A stretch of DNA of 44,263 bases from Gulosibacter macacae (GCF_003865375.1 NZ_RQVS01000014.1:1-44263), one strand, 5' to 3'; shown: positions 6,888 through 16,279, counted from the first letter of the stretch. Notes: generated by a model from the sequence alone, not told the origin. Translations and numbers: made by a program.

Positions 6888-7787
6888 TTAGGCGGCCCCG
6901 AGGTCGATCACCTGAAATACAGTCCCCTGATAAACCTCACCCTGATACGCACCATACAATCCACGGGCCGATTGACCGTCACGCTTCAACCGCTTGTAGG
7001 CCACTGTGTGCTCACCTGCCGGTACCTCGGCGGTCCAAATGAATGTTTGCGTGCTCGCCCCGTCAACCTGCGCAACAAAAGTTGCACGGTCGATGTCGTC
7101 GAGAGCAGCCCGGAAGAATTGTGCCCCCCGCGCACCGCTAGCAGTAGGCATGAGCGAGGGCATGATCCGAAACTCAAGCGTCCGCGCGGTCGGGAGGACA
7201 AAGCTCCCCGCTCCCACCGTTTCAACCGCATCCGGCAATGCCGAGTTACGCACGTCGCGGAATGAGTGCAGTACGCCGAGCGATGCACCGTAAGGGATCG
7301 CCCGCGGCCCCGGCGTGAGCGTGGTCGCTGAGCCGCGAGTCGCACCCGATGGCACCAGTGCGCGAGCCAGCTCGACCGCGCCGGCAGGCAGCGCCGGAGC
7401 GACCGGCGTCGGAGCCGCATTACCCTGCGTCACACCACTCGTCACAAGGTTGTCAGCATCACCCTTCGACGGGTCATTCTGGCGAGCCCAGATGAGATCG
7501 ATACGAGACCCTGATGCCGGCGCGGCCGTGGTCGTGACGGTCCCGCTCGCAATCGGGAACGTGGTCGCGCCATCGGCGCCGCCCCGCGAGGCGACCGCGA
7601 CCGACACTGGATCAGCCCCGGAGTCGAGCACGTATGCCATCGCCGTTGCAGAGCCGGTCACCCGGCACCCCATCACGATTCCGAGGTTGTGAAACCCCGA
7701 GCGCACAAGCATCCGGTCGTCGAGGGCCGTGCGTCCGACGATATTCCCGCCGACGGTCATTGCGTCGATACCGACACCTGTAGGCAT
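6888..7787 (-). CDS. Minor tail / baseplate protein
   Basis: 299 residues, ATG after AGGAG. The sequence is Ala, Gly, Ser and Thr rich and mostly beta, with IDLIWARQND at about residue 95, a motif seen in phage baseplate upper proteins. No catalytic residues are visible. Position between the distal tail protein and the Gp37-like protein supports a structural role at the tail tip. Confidence 0.6.
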   Translation of the reverse strand: MPTGVGIDAMTVGGNIVGRTALDDRMLVRSGFHNLGIVMGCRVTGSATAMAYVLDSGADPVSVAVASRGGADGATTFPIASGTVTTTAAPASGSRIDLIWARQNDPSKGDADNLVTSGVTQGNAAPTPVAPALPAGAVELARALVPSGATRGSATTLTPGPRAIPYGASLGVLHSFRDVRNSALPDAVETVGAGSFVLPTARTLEFRIMPSLMPTASGARGAQFFRAALDDIDRATFVAQVDGASTQTFIWTAEVPAGEHTVAYKRLKRDGQSARGLYGAYQGEVYQGTVFQVIDLGAA

Positions 7788-7795
7788 GATTGCTC

Positions 7796-8623
7796 CTAAA
7801 TCCAGGCTGAACGGAACTCGACGTCCGCCCAGGAGTCACCGACTTGCGCCGGAATGAACGAGAGAGTGAGGTCGCGCTGCTTCGGCACGTCGAACCAACC
7901 GCGCGCAGTGAGTGCACGGGAGCGGTTCACGCCCTGCACGAGCGCGACGCGACGTCGACAATCGATGACGACCGGCGCTGAGAGCATCACGTCATCGCGA
8001 TAAGTGATCGACCGGCCGAGGGAATCCATGAGCGTAAACCCGCCCAGAATGTTGCCATGCACGGTGATCACCGGCCACGACTCCGCCGACCCACGGTTGT
8101 AGACCGTGCCCGACTGCGACGGCCCCGCCACATTGCCATACACGATCGGATACTTGACCGGGTAAGTGAACCCGCCGGTCGAACCCGCACCGACGAGCTG
8201 CACCCGTTGCGGTGCCGACTCGTACCGGCGAGGGTCAGCCGTATTCACGGTGACCGCAAACTCGCCCGAAGTGCGCCACTTTGGACCAAATTCGACTTCG
8301 ACCCAGCCATCGACCAACGTGTCGTCAACGTCGAGCACCCGCACCGGGATGACCTTGTGCGCGAGCGCGTTGAAGCGCGTGTACACGTCGACCGCGAACT
8401 CGCGTGAATCGCCGACGTACGCGAGGTGCGCCGTCACAGTCCGAGCCGAATACTCGAGATCCGAAGACCGGAGCGGGAAAGCACCATCGGTACCTTCCCT
8501 CTCCTCAACCTTCGACTTCACACCAGGCAGGTCATACCAGCCATCGATGCCCTTCTCGGTGACGATAAGCCCGGCACTCGACGGAGTGTGAAAACCGATC
8601 TCGATGTCGTCGATCCAGATCAT
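7796..8623 (-). CDS. Distal tail protein (Dit-like)
   Basis: 275 residues, ATG after AGGAG. It begins with a beta-strand (IWIDDIEIGFHTPSSAGLIV), has the ARTVTAHLAYVGDSREFAVDVYTRFNAL segment near residue 62 (shown in part), and ends with a beta-sandwich-like region. This is the plan of siphovirus Dit proteins, which join tube and tip. It directly follows the tape measure gene, overlapping it by 4 bp, as Dit genes do. Confidence 0.7.
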   Translation of the reverse strand: MIWIDDIEIGFHTPSSAGLIVTEKGIDGWYDLPGVKSKVEEREGTDGAFPLRSSDLEYSARTVTAHLAYVGDSREFAVDVYTRFNALAHKVIPVRVLDVDDTLVDGWVEVEFGPKWRTSGEFAVTVNTADPRRYESAPQRVQLVGAGSTGGFTYPVKYPIVYGNVAGPSQSGTVYNRGSAESWPVITVHGNILGGFTLMDSLGRSITYRDDVMLSAPVVIDCRRRVALVQGVNRSRALTARGWFDVPKQRDLTLSFIPAQVGDSWADVEFRSAWI

Positions 8624-11600
8624 GCGTCTACTCCTACAAGTCCACGAGCCGCTGCCGCGGCGAGACGATCACCGACGACATTCGCGTCGGTTTGCGGCAT
8701 GTAGTTCGTCTGCTGAATGGTCACCCCACCCTGCATCCGATCCCACTGCTCCGACGTGAGCACCGGCTCGGGCTTCCCCGTGGCGTTGTACGCCATCGTG
8801 AGCCCAGGTTGCAACCAACCGCCCTCGTCGTACAGCTTCGGGCCCGGCCAAATGCCACCCTGATTCGCGACGTGAATGTGATCGTAGTGACCGGCCACCT
8901 GCCAGAGGATCTGACGCCAACCACCCATCGCGATGATCTCGTCAGCAGCTGCGAACATGGCAGCTTGCGAGCCCGCAATGTCGACCGCAGGGTTATCCCA
9001 GTCACCGTGATACGACGTCGGTGACCGACCCAGCGAAGCGTTATAGGCCGGATCGCCATACGTGTCCGTGACGACAAGGCCATGCTTCGCGATGATTGGC
9101 GCGAGCCGAGCAAGCGTCGGACCGCCCCGGTATCCGTCGATGACCGCGGACTGTGCGATGCTCCCCTTGAGGAGATCTTCGAGCCACCCGATCACCATGT
9201 TCGGCACACCGGTGAGTATGTCGCCGAAGATGCCGCCGCCGATGCCGCCAAGCAGGTTACGCACCGGCTCGACGATCAGATTCTTGATCGCGCCGAGCGG
9301 ATCGCTGATGATGTCCATCGCCGCATTCGTCGCCTCAGCGAAGAACCCGAGCGCACCCGAGACGGTCTCACCAATCCAGTCCCACACACCGCCGTCCGCA
9401 AACGCGAACGCCGGCACTCGACCGGCATCACCGCGAGCGGAGTTGACGCGGTCAAGCCAAGCCTTCCCCCCGAGCGCCCGGAGCGCATCCGGTCGGATGA
9501 TGCCCTCCCCACCGGAGAGATGCAGCAGACCACCGGTTGGCGAGTAGAACCTGTGCACGTCACGACCCGGCGTATAGCCGGGAAGGACACCACCGGAAGC
9601 GAGCTTGATCGGCGTCGCCGTCGGCATCCGAATATCGAGGCCGACCGCTTCAGCGATCTGGTCAAACAGCGCCTTGATGCCGTCGTTGTAGACGGTATTG
9701 ATGACGAAGTTGACCGGCCCAACCGCGGCTCTCTTGATTGCGTCCCAGGCTTTGCCGATCGCGTCTTTGAGCGTGTCGAACGCGCCACCGATCTTGCTGG
9801 TCGCCGAATCGAAGGCGGGAACCACGTTCGCAGTGAACCAGTCCGCGACCGGCCGGATCACCGACTGGATGCCATCCCAAACTGGCTTGATGACGTTTTC
9901 GTAGAGCCACGTGAACGCGACACCGAGGGTGTTGCGTACGAAGTCGACGATGCCGCGGAAGATCGCGCCGATCACGCCCCAGGCAATCGCGAGGGCCACT
10001 TGGATCGCGGTCCACACGAACGACACGGTGTTCCAAAATGCCATGAAGACGGGCATAAGGATCGTGTTGAATACGAACGCAATGAGGTCGAATATCGGCG
10101 CCAGGATCGTGTTCCAGACCCAGCCGATGACGCCAGCGACCGCGTTCCAGACGAATGAGTTGACGTTCCACCATGCCTGAATCACTGGCATGAGGATCGT
10201 GCTCAGTACGAACGCAAATAGGTCGAGGATCGGCGCAATGACGGTTTCCCAAGCCCAGGTGAATACGCCGGTGATTCCGTCCCACACGCCTTGGAAGAAC
10301 TCAGTGAGTCCACCCCATACGTCCTGGAACCCTTGCCCGGCTTCCGTGCTCGAGTCGCCGAGGCTCTTGAACCAGTCGGTGACGACTTCGACGCCATCAG
10401 CGACCCATTGCAGTGCCGGCACGACATAGTCGGTGAGGATGCCAGCGAGCCATTCGGCTCCTTCCATGAGGAAGGCTGCGCCGAGGTCGATGAGCGGAGT
10501 GATCAGGTCGAGTACCCACGAGACGAGCCCGATGATCGGGTCGAGGATCGCGACGAGGATTGAGATGACGGGCGTCAAGACCGCTGCGAGCGCGCGAACG
10601 ATCGGCACGAGGATCGGGCCGAGCATCTCGATCAGCGGTGTGAGCGCGACGATGACTTCGCCGAGGAGTCCGCCGAGCGTCCCGAAGATCGGGGCGAGTT
10701 GCGCGAAGAGATCCTGCACGACAGGAGCGAGTGCGGTGAATAGTTCGCCGAGCACGCTACCGATGGCGCCGAACGCGCCGCCGAGGGCTTCGCGCAGTTC
10801 GGGGCTCGCGGCGATCAGTGCGGTGACTAGACCGATCACCATGCCGATCGGGCCGAGGAGAGTAGCGATCTTGCTACCGATCCCGGCGGCACCACCGGCG
10901 GCTGCGCCGCCCGCACCGATGCCGCCAATCGCGGCCGAGAGCGTACCAACCGCGGAGATCGCACCGCCGACGGCGCCGGCGATCTTGCCCAGGAGCAAGA
11001 GCACCGGTCCCGCCGCGACAGCGATACCGGCAACGATCCCGATCGTGCGTTGGATCTGCGGGTCGAGGCCCTGCCACCAGCCGATCAGCGTGCGGATGTG
11101 CTCGACAGCGGTCGCGAGCATTCGGCCGAATGCGATGCCGAGTTCCTCAGCCTTCGGCGTGAGGTCATCGATCATGCCGGTGAATTCGACAAGGAGCGGC
11201 TTGATCTGTGAGAAGAACCCGCCACCCTCGCCGCCAGCGTCGAGGAATGCCGCGCCGGCGCGGCCGATTGCGGCCTTCACGTTGTCCCACGCGGCGACCA
11301 TGGACTCAGCACCCATGATGCCCGCGGCACCACCTACCGCGCCTTCCATGGCTTCCTGGAAGGTCTCGAACGAGATCTTGCCCTCAGAGCCGAGCTTCAT
11401 GACCTCTTCGGTCGTGATGCCGAGGTGCTCCGCGAGCGCAGGGAGGACAGCGACGCCTCGCTCGGACAGCTGCGCGATGACTTCGCCGTTGAGCTTGCCC
11501 GTGGCGGCGACCTTGTTGAAGATCGCGCCCATCTCGTTCATGTCGGTACCGGCGACCGAGGCGGTGTCGGCGACAAGCTTCAGGGTGCGTTCGAGGTCTT

Positions 11601-12081
11601 GGCCCGGCTTGATACCAGCGGCCACAGCTCCCGCGGCAGTCGTTGCGGCTTCACCGAGGCCGAAGGCGGTGCCCTTGACCGATGCGAGGGCGTTCGCCAT
11701 GACCGCGTCGATGTCCTCAGCGGACATCTTGAGCCCCTTGAGCTTCGCCCGTGCCGTGTCGATCGCGACGAGACGGTTCCAGCCAGAGACCGCGAAGATG
11801 CCAGCCACGGCGGTCGCCGCGGCAAGCGCGGGCTTTGTGATCCCGTTAGTGAGCTTCGATCCGACTGCGGTGGCCGCGTCGCCCCACTGCGAGATCTTCG
11901 CGCCGACCGCTTGCAGGTTGAGGCCCTTGCCGATCGCGCCGCTGAGTTCCTGACCGAGCTTCGAGCCAACGCCCTTGACGTCGACGCCTGCGAGCTCGGC
12001 AGTGATCTGGCGACTCGCACCCCGCATCGAGGGGACAATGGAAACCCATGCGGAACCTAGTGTGAACCCGTTCGTGGTCAA
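8620..12081 (-). CDS. Tape measure protein with C-terminal M15-like peptidase domain
   Basis: 1153 residues, the longest gene here. Start is a TTG preceded by GAGGGGG. The N-terminus is the usual tape measure domain (helices with MSAEDIDAVMANAL, LSERGVAVLPALAEHLG). The centre has hydrophobic segments (about 345-570) and aromatic, Trp-rich repeats of the type TVSFVWTAIQ and FVFNTILMPVF. Near 1016-1071 lies a peptidase-like domain with SYHGDWDNPAVD (His and Asp spaced as in SxHxxGxAxD enzymes) and HYDHIHV, the metal-binding pattern of M15-type peptidases. The domain probably opens peptidoglycan during DNA entry. The protein sets tail length, roughly 170 nm by the common ratio. Confidence 0.85.
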   Translation of the reverse strand: MTTNGFTLGSAWVSIVPSMRGASRQITAELAGVDVKGVGSKLGQELSGAIGKGLNLQAVGAKISQWGDAATAVGSKLTNGITKPALAAATAVAGIFAVSGWNRLVAIDTARAKLKGLKMSAEDIDAVMANALASVKGTAFGLGEAATTAAGAVAAGIKPGQDLERTLKLVADTASVAGTDMNEMGAIFNKVAATGKLNGEVIAQLSERGVAVLPALAEHLGITTEEVMKLGSEGKISFETFQEAMEGAVGGAAGIMGAESMVAAWDNVKAAIGRAGAAFLDAGGEGGGFFSQIKPLLVEFTGMIDDLTPKAEELGIAFGRMLATAVEHIRTLIGWWQGLDPQIQRTIGIVAGIAVAAGPVLLLLGKIAGAVGGAISAVGTLSAAIGGIGAGGAAAGGAAGIGSKIATLLGPIGMVIGLVTALIAASPELREALGGAFGAIGSVLGELFTALAPVVQDLFAQLAPIFGTLGGLLGEVIVALTPLIEMLGPILVPIVRALAAVLTPVISILVAILDPIIGLVSWVLDLITPLIDLGAAFLMEGAEWLAGILTDYVVPALQWVADGVEVVTDWFKSLGDSSTEAGQGFQDVWGGLTEFFQGVWDGITGVFTWAWETVIAPILDLFAFVLSTILMPVIQAWWNVNSFVWNAVAGVIGWVWNTILAPIFDLIAFVFNTILMPVFMAFWNTVSFVWTAIQVALAIAWGVIGAIFRGIVDFVRNTLGVAFTWLYENVIKPVWDGIQSVIRPVADWFTANVVPAFDSATSKIGGAFDTLKDAIGKAWDAIKRAAVGPVNFVINTVYNDGIKALFDQIAEAVGLDIRMPTATPIKLASGGVLPGYTPGRDVHRFYSPTGGLLHLSGGEGIIRPDALRALGGKAWLDRVNSARGDAGRVPAFAFADGGVWDWIGETVSGALGFFAEATNAAMDIISDPLGAIKNLIVEPVRNLLGGIGGGIFGDILTGVPNMVIGWLEDLLKGSIAQSAVIDGYRGGPTLARLAPIIAKHGLVVTDTYGDPAYNASLGRSPTSYHGDWDNPAVDIAGSQAAMFAAADEIIAMGGWRQILWQVAGHYDHIHVANQGGIWPGPKLYDEGGWLQPGLTMAYNATGKPEPVLTSEQWDRMQGGVTIQQTNYMPQTDANVVGDRLAAAAARGLVGVDA

Positions 12082-12102
12082 GATCGCCCCCTCGATGTTG
12101 AG

Positions 12103-12815
12103 TTACTTCTTTTGGCGTGCGAGCCACCGCTCGGCCTTCGCCTGAGCACGCCGGTCACGCTCCTGCGCCTCGACCTTCCAGTCGGGCTTCGGCGGTTCGA
12201 CTGGCTTCGGCAGCTGATGCGATTTCGTGCCGAGCGCGGACATGATTCCGGTCACGATGCGGTGGCCCTCGAAATGGATTGCGGCGACCTCGTCAGACCA
12301 GGCCGCTGGCCCACCTCGCGCACGGAGAAGACGCGACCCCGGAGGCAGCTGCGTAACGAGCACCCACGCGCGGCGCCACGAGAGGGTGCCGCGCCAGAGA
12401 TCGAGGAGGTCTACGCCGTATTCACTTTGTAGATCCGCCTCGATCTCATCGGCGTAGTCACGCAGTAGCTTCCGGAGCGCTAGGCGTTTCCCTGGCCACC
12501 CGCCTGGATAACCTCCGTAACGAACACGAGCAGATCGCTGCGCTTGAGCTTGCCGTCGACGCGGAGCGAGTCCTTGATCTCAGCGACGCGCTTCGCGTCG
12601 CCGACGATGACCTGCAACGCGAGGTTCGGGCTTCCGTGCTCGAGCGCGGTCATGAGGTCGTCATCGTCGAGGTCATTCGGGTCGAACTCGAGGTCGAATC
12701 CGCGCACCGTGACCTTGATCAGCTCGCCAGTCGCTTCGGCCTTCGCCGCGTGATCAGCAGGTGCCTTCGCGCCAGCCTCCGCCGCGAGTTCCTTGGTGGT
12801 CTTCTTAGTAGTCAT
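12103..12815 (-). CDS. Tail assembly chaperone GT (product of -1 frameshift)
   Basis: About 237 residues when the ribosome shifts back one base at GGGAAAC (12486-12492) near the end of the upstream G frame. After the shift the frame reads LRKLLRDYADEIEADLQ and later WRGTLSWRRAWVLV, the start of the DUF5361-type extension seen in actinophage chaperones. It ends in a basic helix (ERWLARQKK). The G to GT ratio controls tape measure folding and tail assembly. The second frame has no good start of its own. Confidence 0.8.
12480..12815 (-). CDS. Tail assembly chaperone G
   Basis: 111 residues, ATG after AGGGAGA. The protein is helical with a low-complexity Ala/Lys N-terminus and an acidic centre (NDLDDDDLMTALE). 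It lies between major tail protein and tape measure, the fixed place of lambda G homologues. Its stop codon is only a few bases past a canonical slippery heptamer, allowing the longer GT form. Confidence 0.8.
   Translation of the reverse strand: MTTKKTTKELAAEAGAKAPADHAAKAEATGELIKVTVRGFDLEFDPNDLDDDDLMTALEHGSPNLALQVIVGDAKRVAEIKDSLRVDGKLKRSDLLVFVTEVIQAGGQGNA
12486..12492 (-). other. -1 ribosomal slippery site GGGAAAC
   Basis: In the G frame the codons are GGA AAC preceded by G. This is X XXY YYZ, so both tRNAs re-pair after a one-base slip to GGG AAA. The G stop TAG follows one codon later (12480-12482). Lambda G/GT uses GGGAAAG in the same position. Confidence 0.85.
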
Positions 12816-12852
12816 TGCTCTCCCTGAATGGGTGCTCTCCTGGAAATACAGA

Positions 12853-12892
12853 GCCCCCGCGACGTCGGGAGAGCATCGAGCGTCGCGGGGGC
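12853..12892 (-). terminator. Stem-loop after the major tail protein gene
   Basis: A perfect 12-bp stem GCCCCCGCGACG / CGTCGCGGGGGC with a 16-nt loop lies between the major tail gene and the chaperone gene. No T-run follows. It probably reduces read-through or protects the upstream mRNA, so that the abundant tail-tube protein outnumbers the chaperones. Confidence 0.6.
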
Positions 12893-12905
12893 AGTAGATG
12901 GGCTG

Positions 12906-13511
12906 CTACGGCGTCTCAGGCACCGTCACAGTGCCCGGAATCATCGCCGGGGCATCGGTAAGAAGACGGAAGCCGCCGAGCACCCCGAGCGCGTACTGCC
13001 ACGCCGTGAGTTCCTTCGCCTTCAGGGCAACCGACGAGCGGGCTCCGAGCGTCACGTGAGTAAGGATCAGACGCCACTTCGAACCCGAGCCGGTCGTCTC
13101 GAACGCATCAATCACTGCACAGAGGTTCTTCACTGTGCGCGACGCGGGCGCATTGAACTCGGCATAGTCCTTGCCTGCCGCGGTCTTCTTCTCGACCGTC
13201 GCGTCAAGGTTCCACTTGACGATCTCGAGCTTTGACTCGAGCAAGTTTGCGTTCAGGGTCGTGTCGGAGCTCGACATGAATTCCTTCACGACAGCGTTGC
13301 CCTGGTGACCGCGGATCTTCTCGACCGAGTCGGACAGGTCGAGCGCCATGCCTTCCTCGGAGATCCAGCCGCAGTCGATCATGCCTGCGGGGATCGCGCT
13401 GTTGAAGTCGAGATCGGCGAGCTGCGCAGCGAGCGCGGGAGTGTATTCAGCGAGATAGACCGAGTCGTCATCCGACCCGAACATCAGCGCGTTGAGCGAG
13501 TTGACAGTCAT
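12906..13511 (-). CDS. Major tail tube protein
   Basis: 201 residues starting MTVNSLNALMFGSDDDSVYL. It contains CGWISEEGMALDL and WNLDATVEKKTAAGK, typical of the beta-sandwich tube proteins of actinobacterial siphophages. It is placed between the tail terminator and the chaperones, and is followed by a strong stem-loop, as expected for a highly expressed structural gene. Confidence 0.75.
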   Translation of the reverse strand: MTVNSLNALMFGSDDDSVYLAEYTPALAAQLADLDFNSAIPAGMIDCGWISEEGMALDLSDSVEKIRGHQGNAVVKEFMSSSDTTLNANLLESKLEIVKWNLDATVEKKTAAGKDYAEFNAPASRTVKNLCAVIDAFETTGSGSKWRLILTHVTLGARSSVALKAKELTAWQYALGVLGGFRLLTDAPAMIPGTVTVPETP

Positions 13512-13523
13512 TTTGGTTGCCTC

Positions 13524-13889
13524 CTAGCGGCAAGTAGCGGTGAGTTGGTAGGTCGCCACACTGCGTGGCGAGCCCGTGTCGGGATCGGGGAGTTCTTGCG
13601 GCGTGGTCGCCCACACGATCGATGAGACCGGCGACGCCTGGTCAGAGGGGAGCTTGCGGATGAGCGCGTCCACGTCGGCAGCGAGCGAAGCCGCACGACC
13701 CGTCGACGTGTCGTAGGCCGAGATCGTGAGCTGCACGACCTGCATGATGCGTTCTCGTCGTCCGGGGCCACCCGTGCCGACGACGCGCACGAATCGCTTC
13801 GTGCCGTCGTCAGGCCGGGACGACACCACCCGCACATCGAGGGCGCGGAGCGCAGCCATGACGACGGCTTTGACGTCGGGTGACTTCAT
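13524..13889 (-). CDS. Tail terminator protein
   Basis: 121 residues of alternating strands and helices. MKSPDVKAVVMAALRALD at the start and the central RVVGTGGPGRRERIMQVVQL stretch fit the lambda U / gp6-like tail terminator fold that caps the tail tube. It directly precedes the major tail gene and overlaps the gene before it by 4 bp. Confidence 0.6.
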   Translation of the reverse strand: MKSPDVKAVVMAALRALDVRVVSSRPDDGTKRFVRVVGTGGPGRRERIMQVVQLTISAYDTSTGRAASLAADVDALIRKLPSDQASPVSSIVWATTPQELPDPDTGSPRSVATYQLTATCR

Positions 13890-14122
13890 AAGCCATCGCC
13901 TACAGCGCGCTCGAGCACATGCTCTCGCGCCTGCCGAATCTTCGCTTCATACGTTTCGGCCATCACCGTGGCGCGAGCACGATCAGCACCCACGTTGACT
14001 TGCGAACCGAAGCCGTCGCCTGCACGGCTTGCGATGGTCTCACCGGCTTCGGCAAGCATCGCCTGTACTTGCGCCGACTTGAGGAACGCATCTATTTCGC
14101 GCTTGTTGGGTACGAACTTCAC
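13886..14122 (-). CDS. Neck / head-tail connection protein (HK97 gp10-like place)
   Basis: 78 residues, mainly helical (IDAFLKSAQVQAMLAEAGETI), then a small beta region (VNVGADRARATVMAET). Size, helix pattern and place between the stopper and the tail terminator match HK97 gp10-like neck proteins. Assignment rests mostly on gene order. Confidence 0.5.
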   Translation of the reverse strand: MKFVPNKREIDAFLKSAQVQAMLAEAGETIASRAGDGFGSQVNVGADRARATVMAETYEAKIRQAREHVLERAVGDGL

Positions 14123-14451
14123 GAAGTCTCCTTACGGTGTGCGCCAATGAGCGAGACCGACAGTCCCAGTGGCCAACGTGCCGGTCGGCCGTCGACGCGC
14201 CACTCAGCACCATCGACTTCGAGTCGATCTCCCGACTTGATGTCTGGCCATTGATCAGGCCAGTACAAGGTCGGGCTTGTGACCGTGGCGTCGGTGCCAG
14301 CTTCGATCGGCAGATCGGTTGGCGTCGGCGCGAACAGCGCGTCAGGGAGCGCTACGCGCTCGTCTTCGCCGGGGACCGGCTCGTCGTATTGATCAATTCC
14401 GCCGTCCCCTGCCCGGATGCGAACTACCGTGACCTTCCAGTCATCGAACAT
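14119..14451 (-). CDS. Head closure (stopper) protein
   Basis: 110 residues, beta-rich, ending with DRLEVDGAEWRVDGRPARW before the last 18 residues. The D.I..DG..W.V.G.P..W pattern is shared by head-tail stoppers of the SPP1 gp16 type. It overlaps its neighbours on both sides. Confidence 0.6.
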   Translation of the reverse strand: MFDDWKVTVVRIRAGDGGIDQYDEPVPGEDERVALPDALFAPTPTDLPIEAGTDATVTSPTLYWPDQWPDIKSGDRLEVDGAEWRVDGRPARWPLGLSVSLIGAHRKETS

Positions 14452-14836
14452 CGCCCGGTCCCTTCACCTGCACGGTGAACGCCCGACGTGCCTTCTTGGC
14501 CGTCAGCATCCGGCGATGCTTCGCGGTCAGGAACATGTCGCCGCGCGGGTTCGCGAACTTGAGCGTCTTCTGAAACGGGCCAGCGCCCTGCTGCACAGAC
14601 TCAAGTCCTGGGCCATTACCGGATGCCAGCGCCGACTCGACTATCTCGCACACGACGTCGGCGACCGTGTCCGGGTCAAGTTCCTTGCGCGCGATCCGGT
14701 CATCGATACCTGCAATCTCCGCACGGACTGTACGGGATGCCCGCGCGAGATTGCGGTCGAGCTTGTCGTCTGATGTGCCCGCCGGCGCGATGAACTCGTT
14801 CTCTTTGAAGTAGGTCGAGTCAGCGAACGGCTCCAT
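14441..14836 (-). CDS. Head-tail adaptor, Gp19/Gp15/Gp42-like
   Basis: 131 residues. The helical core (LDRNLARASRTVRAEI), the later VADVVCEIVESAL helix and a C-terminal basic tail resemble the Gp19/Gp15/Gp42 adaptor family that docks on the portal. It follows the capsid genes and precedes the stopper, overlapping it by 11 bp. Confidence 0.65.
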   Translation of the reverse strand: MEPFADSTYFKENEFIAPAGTSDDKLDRNLARASRTVRAEIAGIDDRIARKELDPDTVADVVCEIVESALASGNGPGLESVQQGAGPFQKTLKFANPRGDMFLTAKHRRMLTAKKARRAFTVQVKGPGDVR

Positions 14837-14838
14837 GG

Positions 14839-15183
14839 TTACTTCCGTGCTCGGGTCTTCGGCGCCGCGGCGTACGGTCCAGCCTTGGCCGGTTCAGCCT
14901 TCGTCTCGGTGGCTACCTCGCGCTCGTCATCCTCCGACTCATCGTCTTCGGACTCGTTGCCTTCGTCATCTTGGCTTTCGCCTTCAGGGTCGGCGTCCTG
15001 CTGGTCGTCGCCAGACTGGTCGTCGACCTCGGGTTGTTCGCCAGAATCGAGTTCGTCGGCAATGAGGTGCTCACCAAGCTCGACATCTTCCGGCACGACG
15101 TCGCCAGCGGCGAGCGTGACCACCGAGCCAATGCCGGTCGTGATGATCACGACGCCTTCGAGGTCTTCACGAATCTTGCTCAT
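14839..15183 (-). CDS. Acidic low-complexity protein next to major capsid
   Basis: 114 residues from the ATG after AAAGGAGA (a frame to 15216 exists without support). The first 50 residues form a small beta domain (VVIITTGIGSVVTLAAGDVV). The next 55 are almost all Asp, Glu, Ser, Gln and Gly, ending in a short Lys/Arg tail. No function is recognised. Similar acidic proteins sit after the major capsid gene in many actinophages. A capsid-associated or assembly role is inferred. Confidence 0.65.
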   Translation of the reverse strand: MSKIREDLEGVVIITTGIGSVVTLAAGDVVPEDVELGEHLIADELDSGEQPEVDDQSGDDQQDADPEGESQDDEGNESEDDESEDDEREVATETKAEPAKAGPYAAAPKTRARK

Positions 15184-15245
15184 GATGTTCTCCTTTGAGA
15201 CACGTGTGGGCGGCAACGAACGTCACCGCCCACACGCTTGATCAA

Positions 15246-16265
15246 CTAGGCCGCGACCGTCGCCTTGAGCGACAGGTTCGCGTTCGCGAGCACCGGCATG
15301 GCGATCGCGTCGGAGACGACCTCGGCGAGCATCGGAGGCTTCTCGCCGCGGTAGACGCCCGCGACGATGCCAGGAGCATCGCCCTCGAGCTGGAACTTCG
15401 GGTCCGACGAGGTGAGGGTGCGACCCCAGAACGTCGCGCCGAGCGGCGCGTCTTCCCAAGCGTCGACGTCGACCGGAGCGGGGAGCAGGAGAAGCTCATT
15501 CTCACCAAGGATCAGACCAGCCGACGTGCGACGGGTGTACACCTCGATCGGGGGCAGACCGGCACCCTCGACAAGCGAGTTGATCTCAGCTGCCGATGCC
15601 GGACGCGAGCCGCCACCAACCAGGTTGGTCTTGAACTCATCACCGGCCGCGAGCAGACGGTACGCCTTGCGCGACATGATGATCGCACCGGGCGCGACGC
15701 CGTTCGTCGCCTCGTAGACGTCCGACCATGCCTGAAGGTCAGCGAGGCGCGACACTGTCGAGCCGGTCGACCAAAGGTTCGCCGCGGTCACCGTGTGCGA
15801 TGCCTTACGGCCGAAGTCGTCAGCACTGCCGATCTCGGGGATCGTCGCCTTGCCGGTCGACAGGACGATGCCGCGGAGCCGCTCGATACGGTCCGAGACT
15901 GCCTGCGCGACCTGACGAGTCGTCGACAGCGCTTCGGTGAGGATGTCCTCGTTGTCAGCATTGCGGACGCGCAGCTGGTCGTACTCAGAGATGATCTGAT
16001 TCTGCCCAATTGCGGGGAGCTCCAGCGTGTAGCGCTTGCCGCCCTCGCCCTTGCCGATCTCCGGCTCAGCGTCGAAGGCACGGAACTGCGCCTCCGCGAC
16101 GAGACCAGCTTGGCCAGCCTTGAAGCGCACGACAATGTCGTTCACCGTCCGGTTCGGGAGGAAGTGAGCGAGGCTCGACTTGCGCGCCTCGATATCGGCC
16201 AGAGCCTCGCGGACGTAGCCCGTGAGCTCGGCAGGATCGATCAGTTCGGTCCAGAGAGTTGCCAT
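15246..16265 (-). CDS. Major capsid protein (HK97 fold)
   Basis: 339 residues, ATG after AAAGGAC. The N-terminal WTELIDPAELTGYVREAL, the central helix with ILTEALSTTRQVAQAV, and the ending with FWGRTLTSSDPKFQLEGD belong to the HK97-type capsid proteins of actinobacterial siphophages. The gene follows scaffold and decoration genes, and no protease gene is seen, in line with a separate scaffold. Confidence 0.8.
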   Translation of the reverse strand: MATLWTELIDPAELTGYVREALADIEARKSSLAHFLPNRTVNDIVVRFKAGQAGLVAEAQFRAFDAEPEIGKGEGGKRYTLELPAIGQNQIISEYDQLRVRNADNEDILTEALSTTRQVAQAVSDRIERLRGIVLSTGKATIPEIGSADDFGRKASHTVTAANLWSTGSTVSRLADLQAWSDVYEATNGVAPGAIIMSRKAYRLLAAGDEFKTNLVGGGSRPASAAEINSLVEGAGLPPIEVYTRRTSAGLILGENELLLLPAPVDVDAWEDAPLGATFWGRTLTSSDPKFQLEGDAPGIVAGVYRGEKPPMLAEVVSDAIAMPVLANANLSLKATVAA

Positions 16266-16279
16266 TGAACTAGTCCTTT

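Noticed and set aside
10433-11953. Plus-strand open frame of 506 codons opposite the tape measure gene
   Set aside because: Pro/Ser/Ala-rich antisense shadow of the tape measure gene with no start signal.
15195-16268. Plus-strand open frame of 357 codons opposite the major capsid gene
   Set aside because: Mirror of the capsid gene; Arg- and Leu-rich with no recognisable domain.
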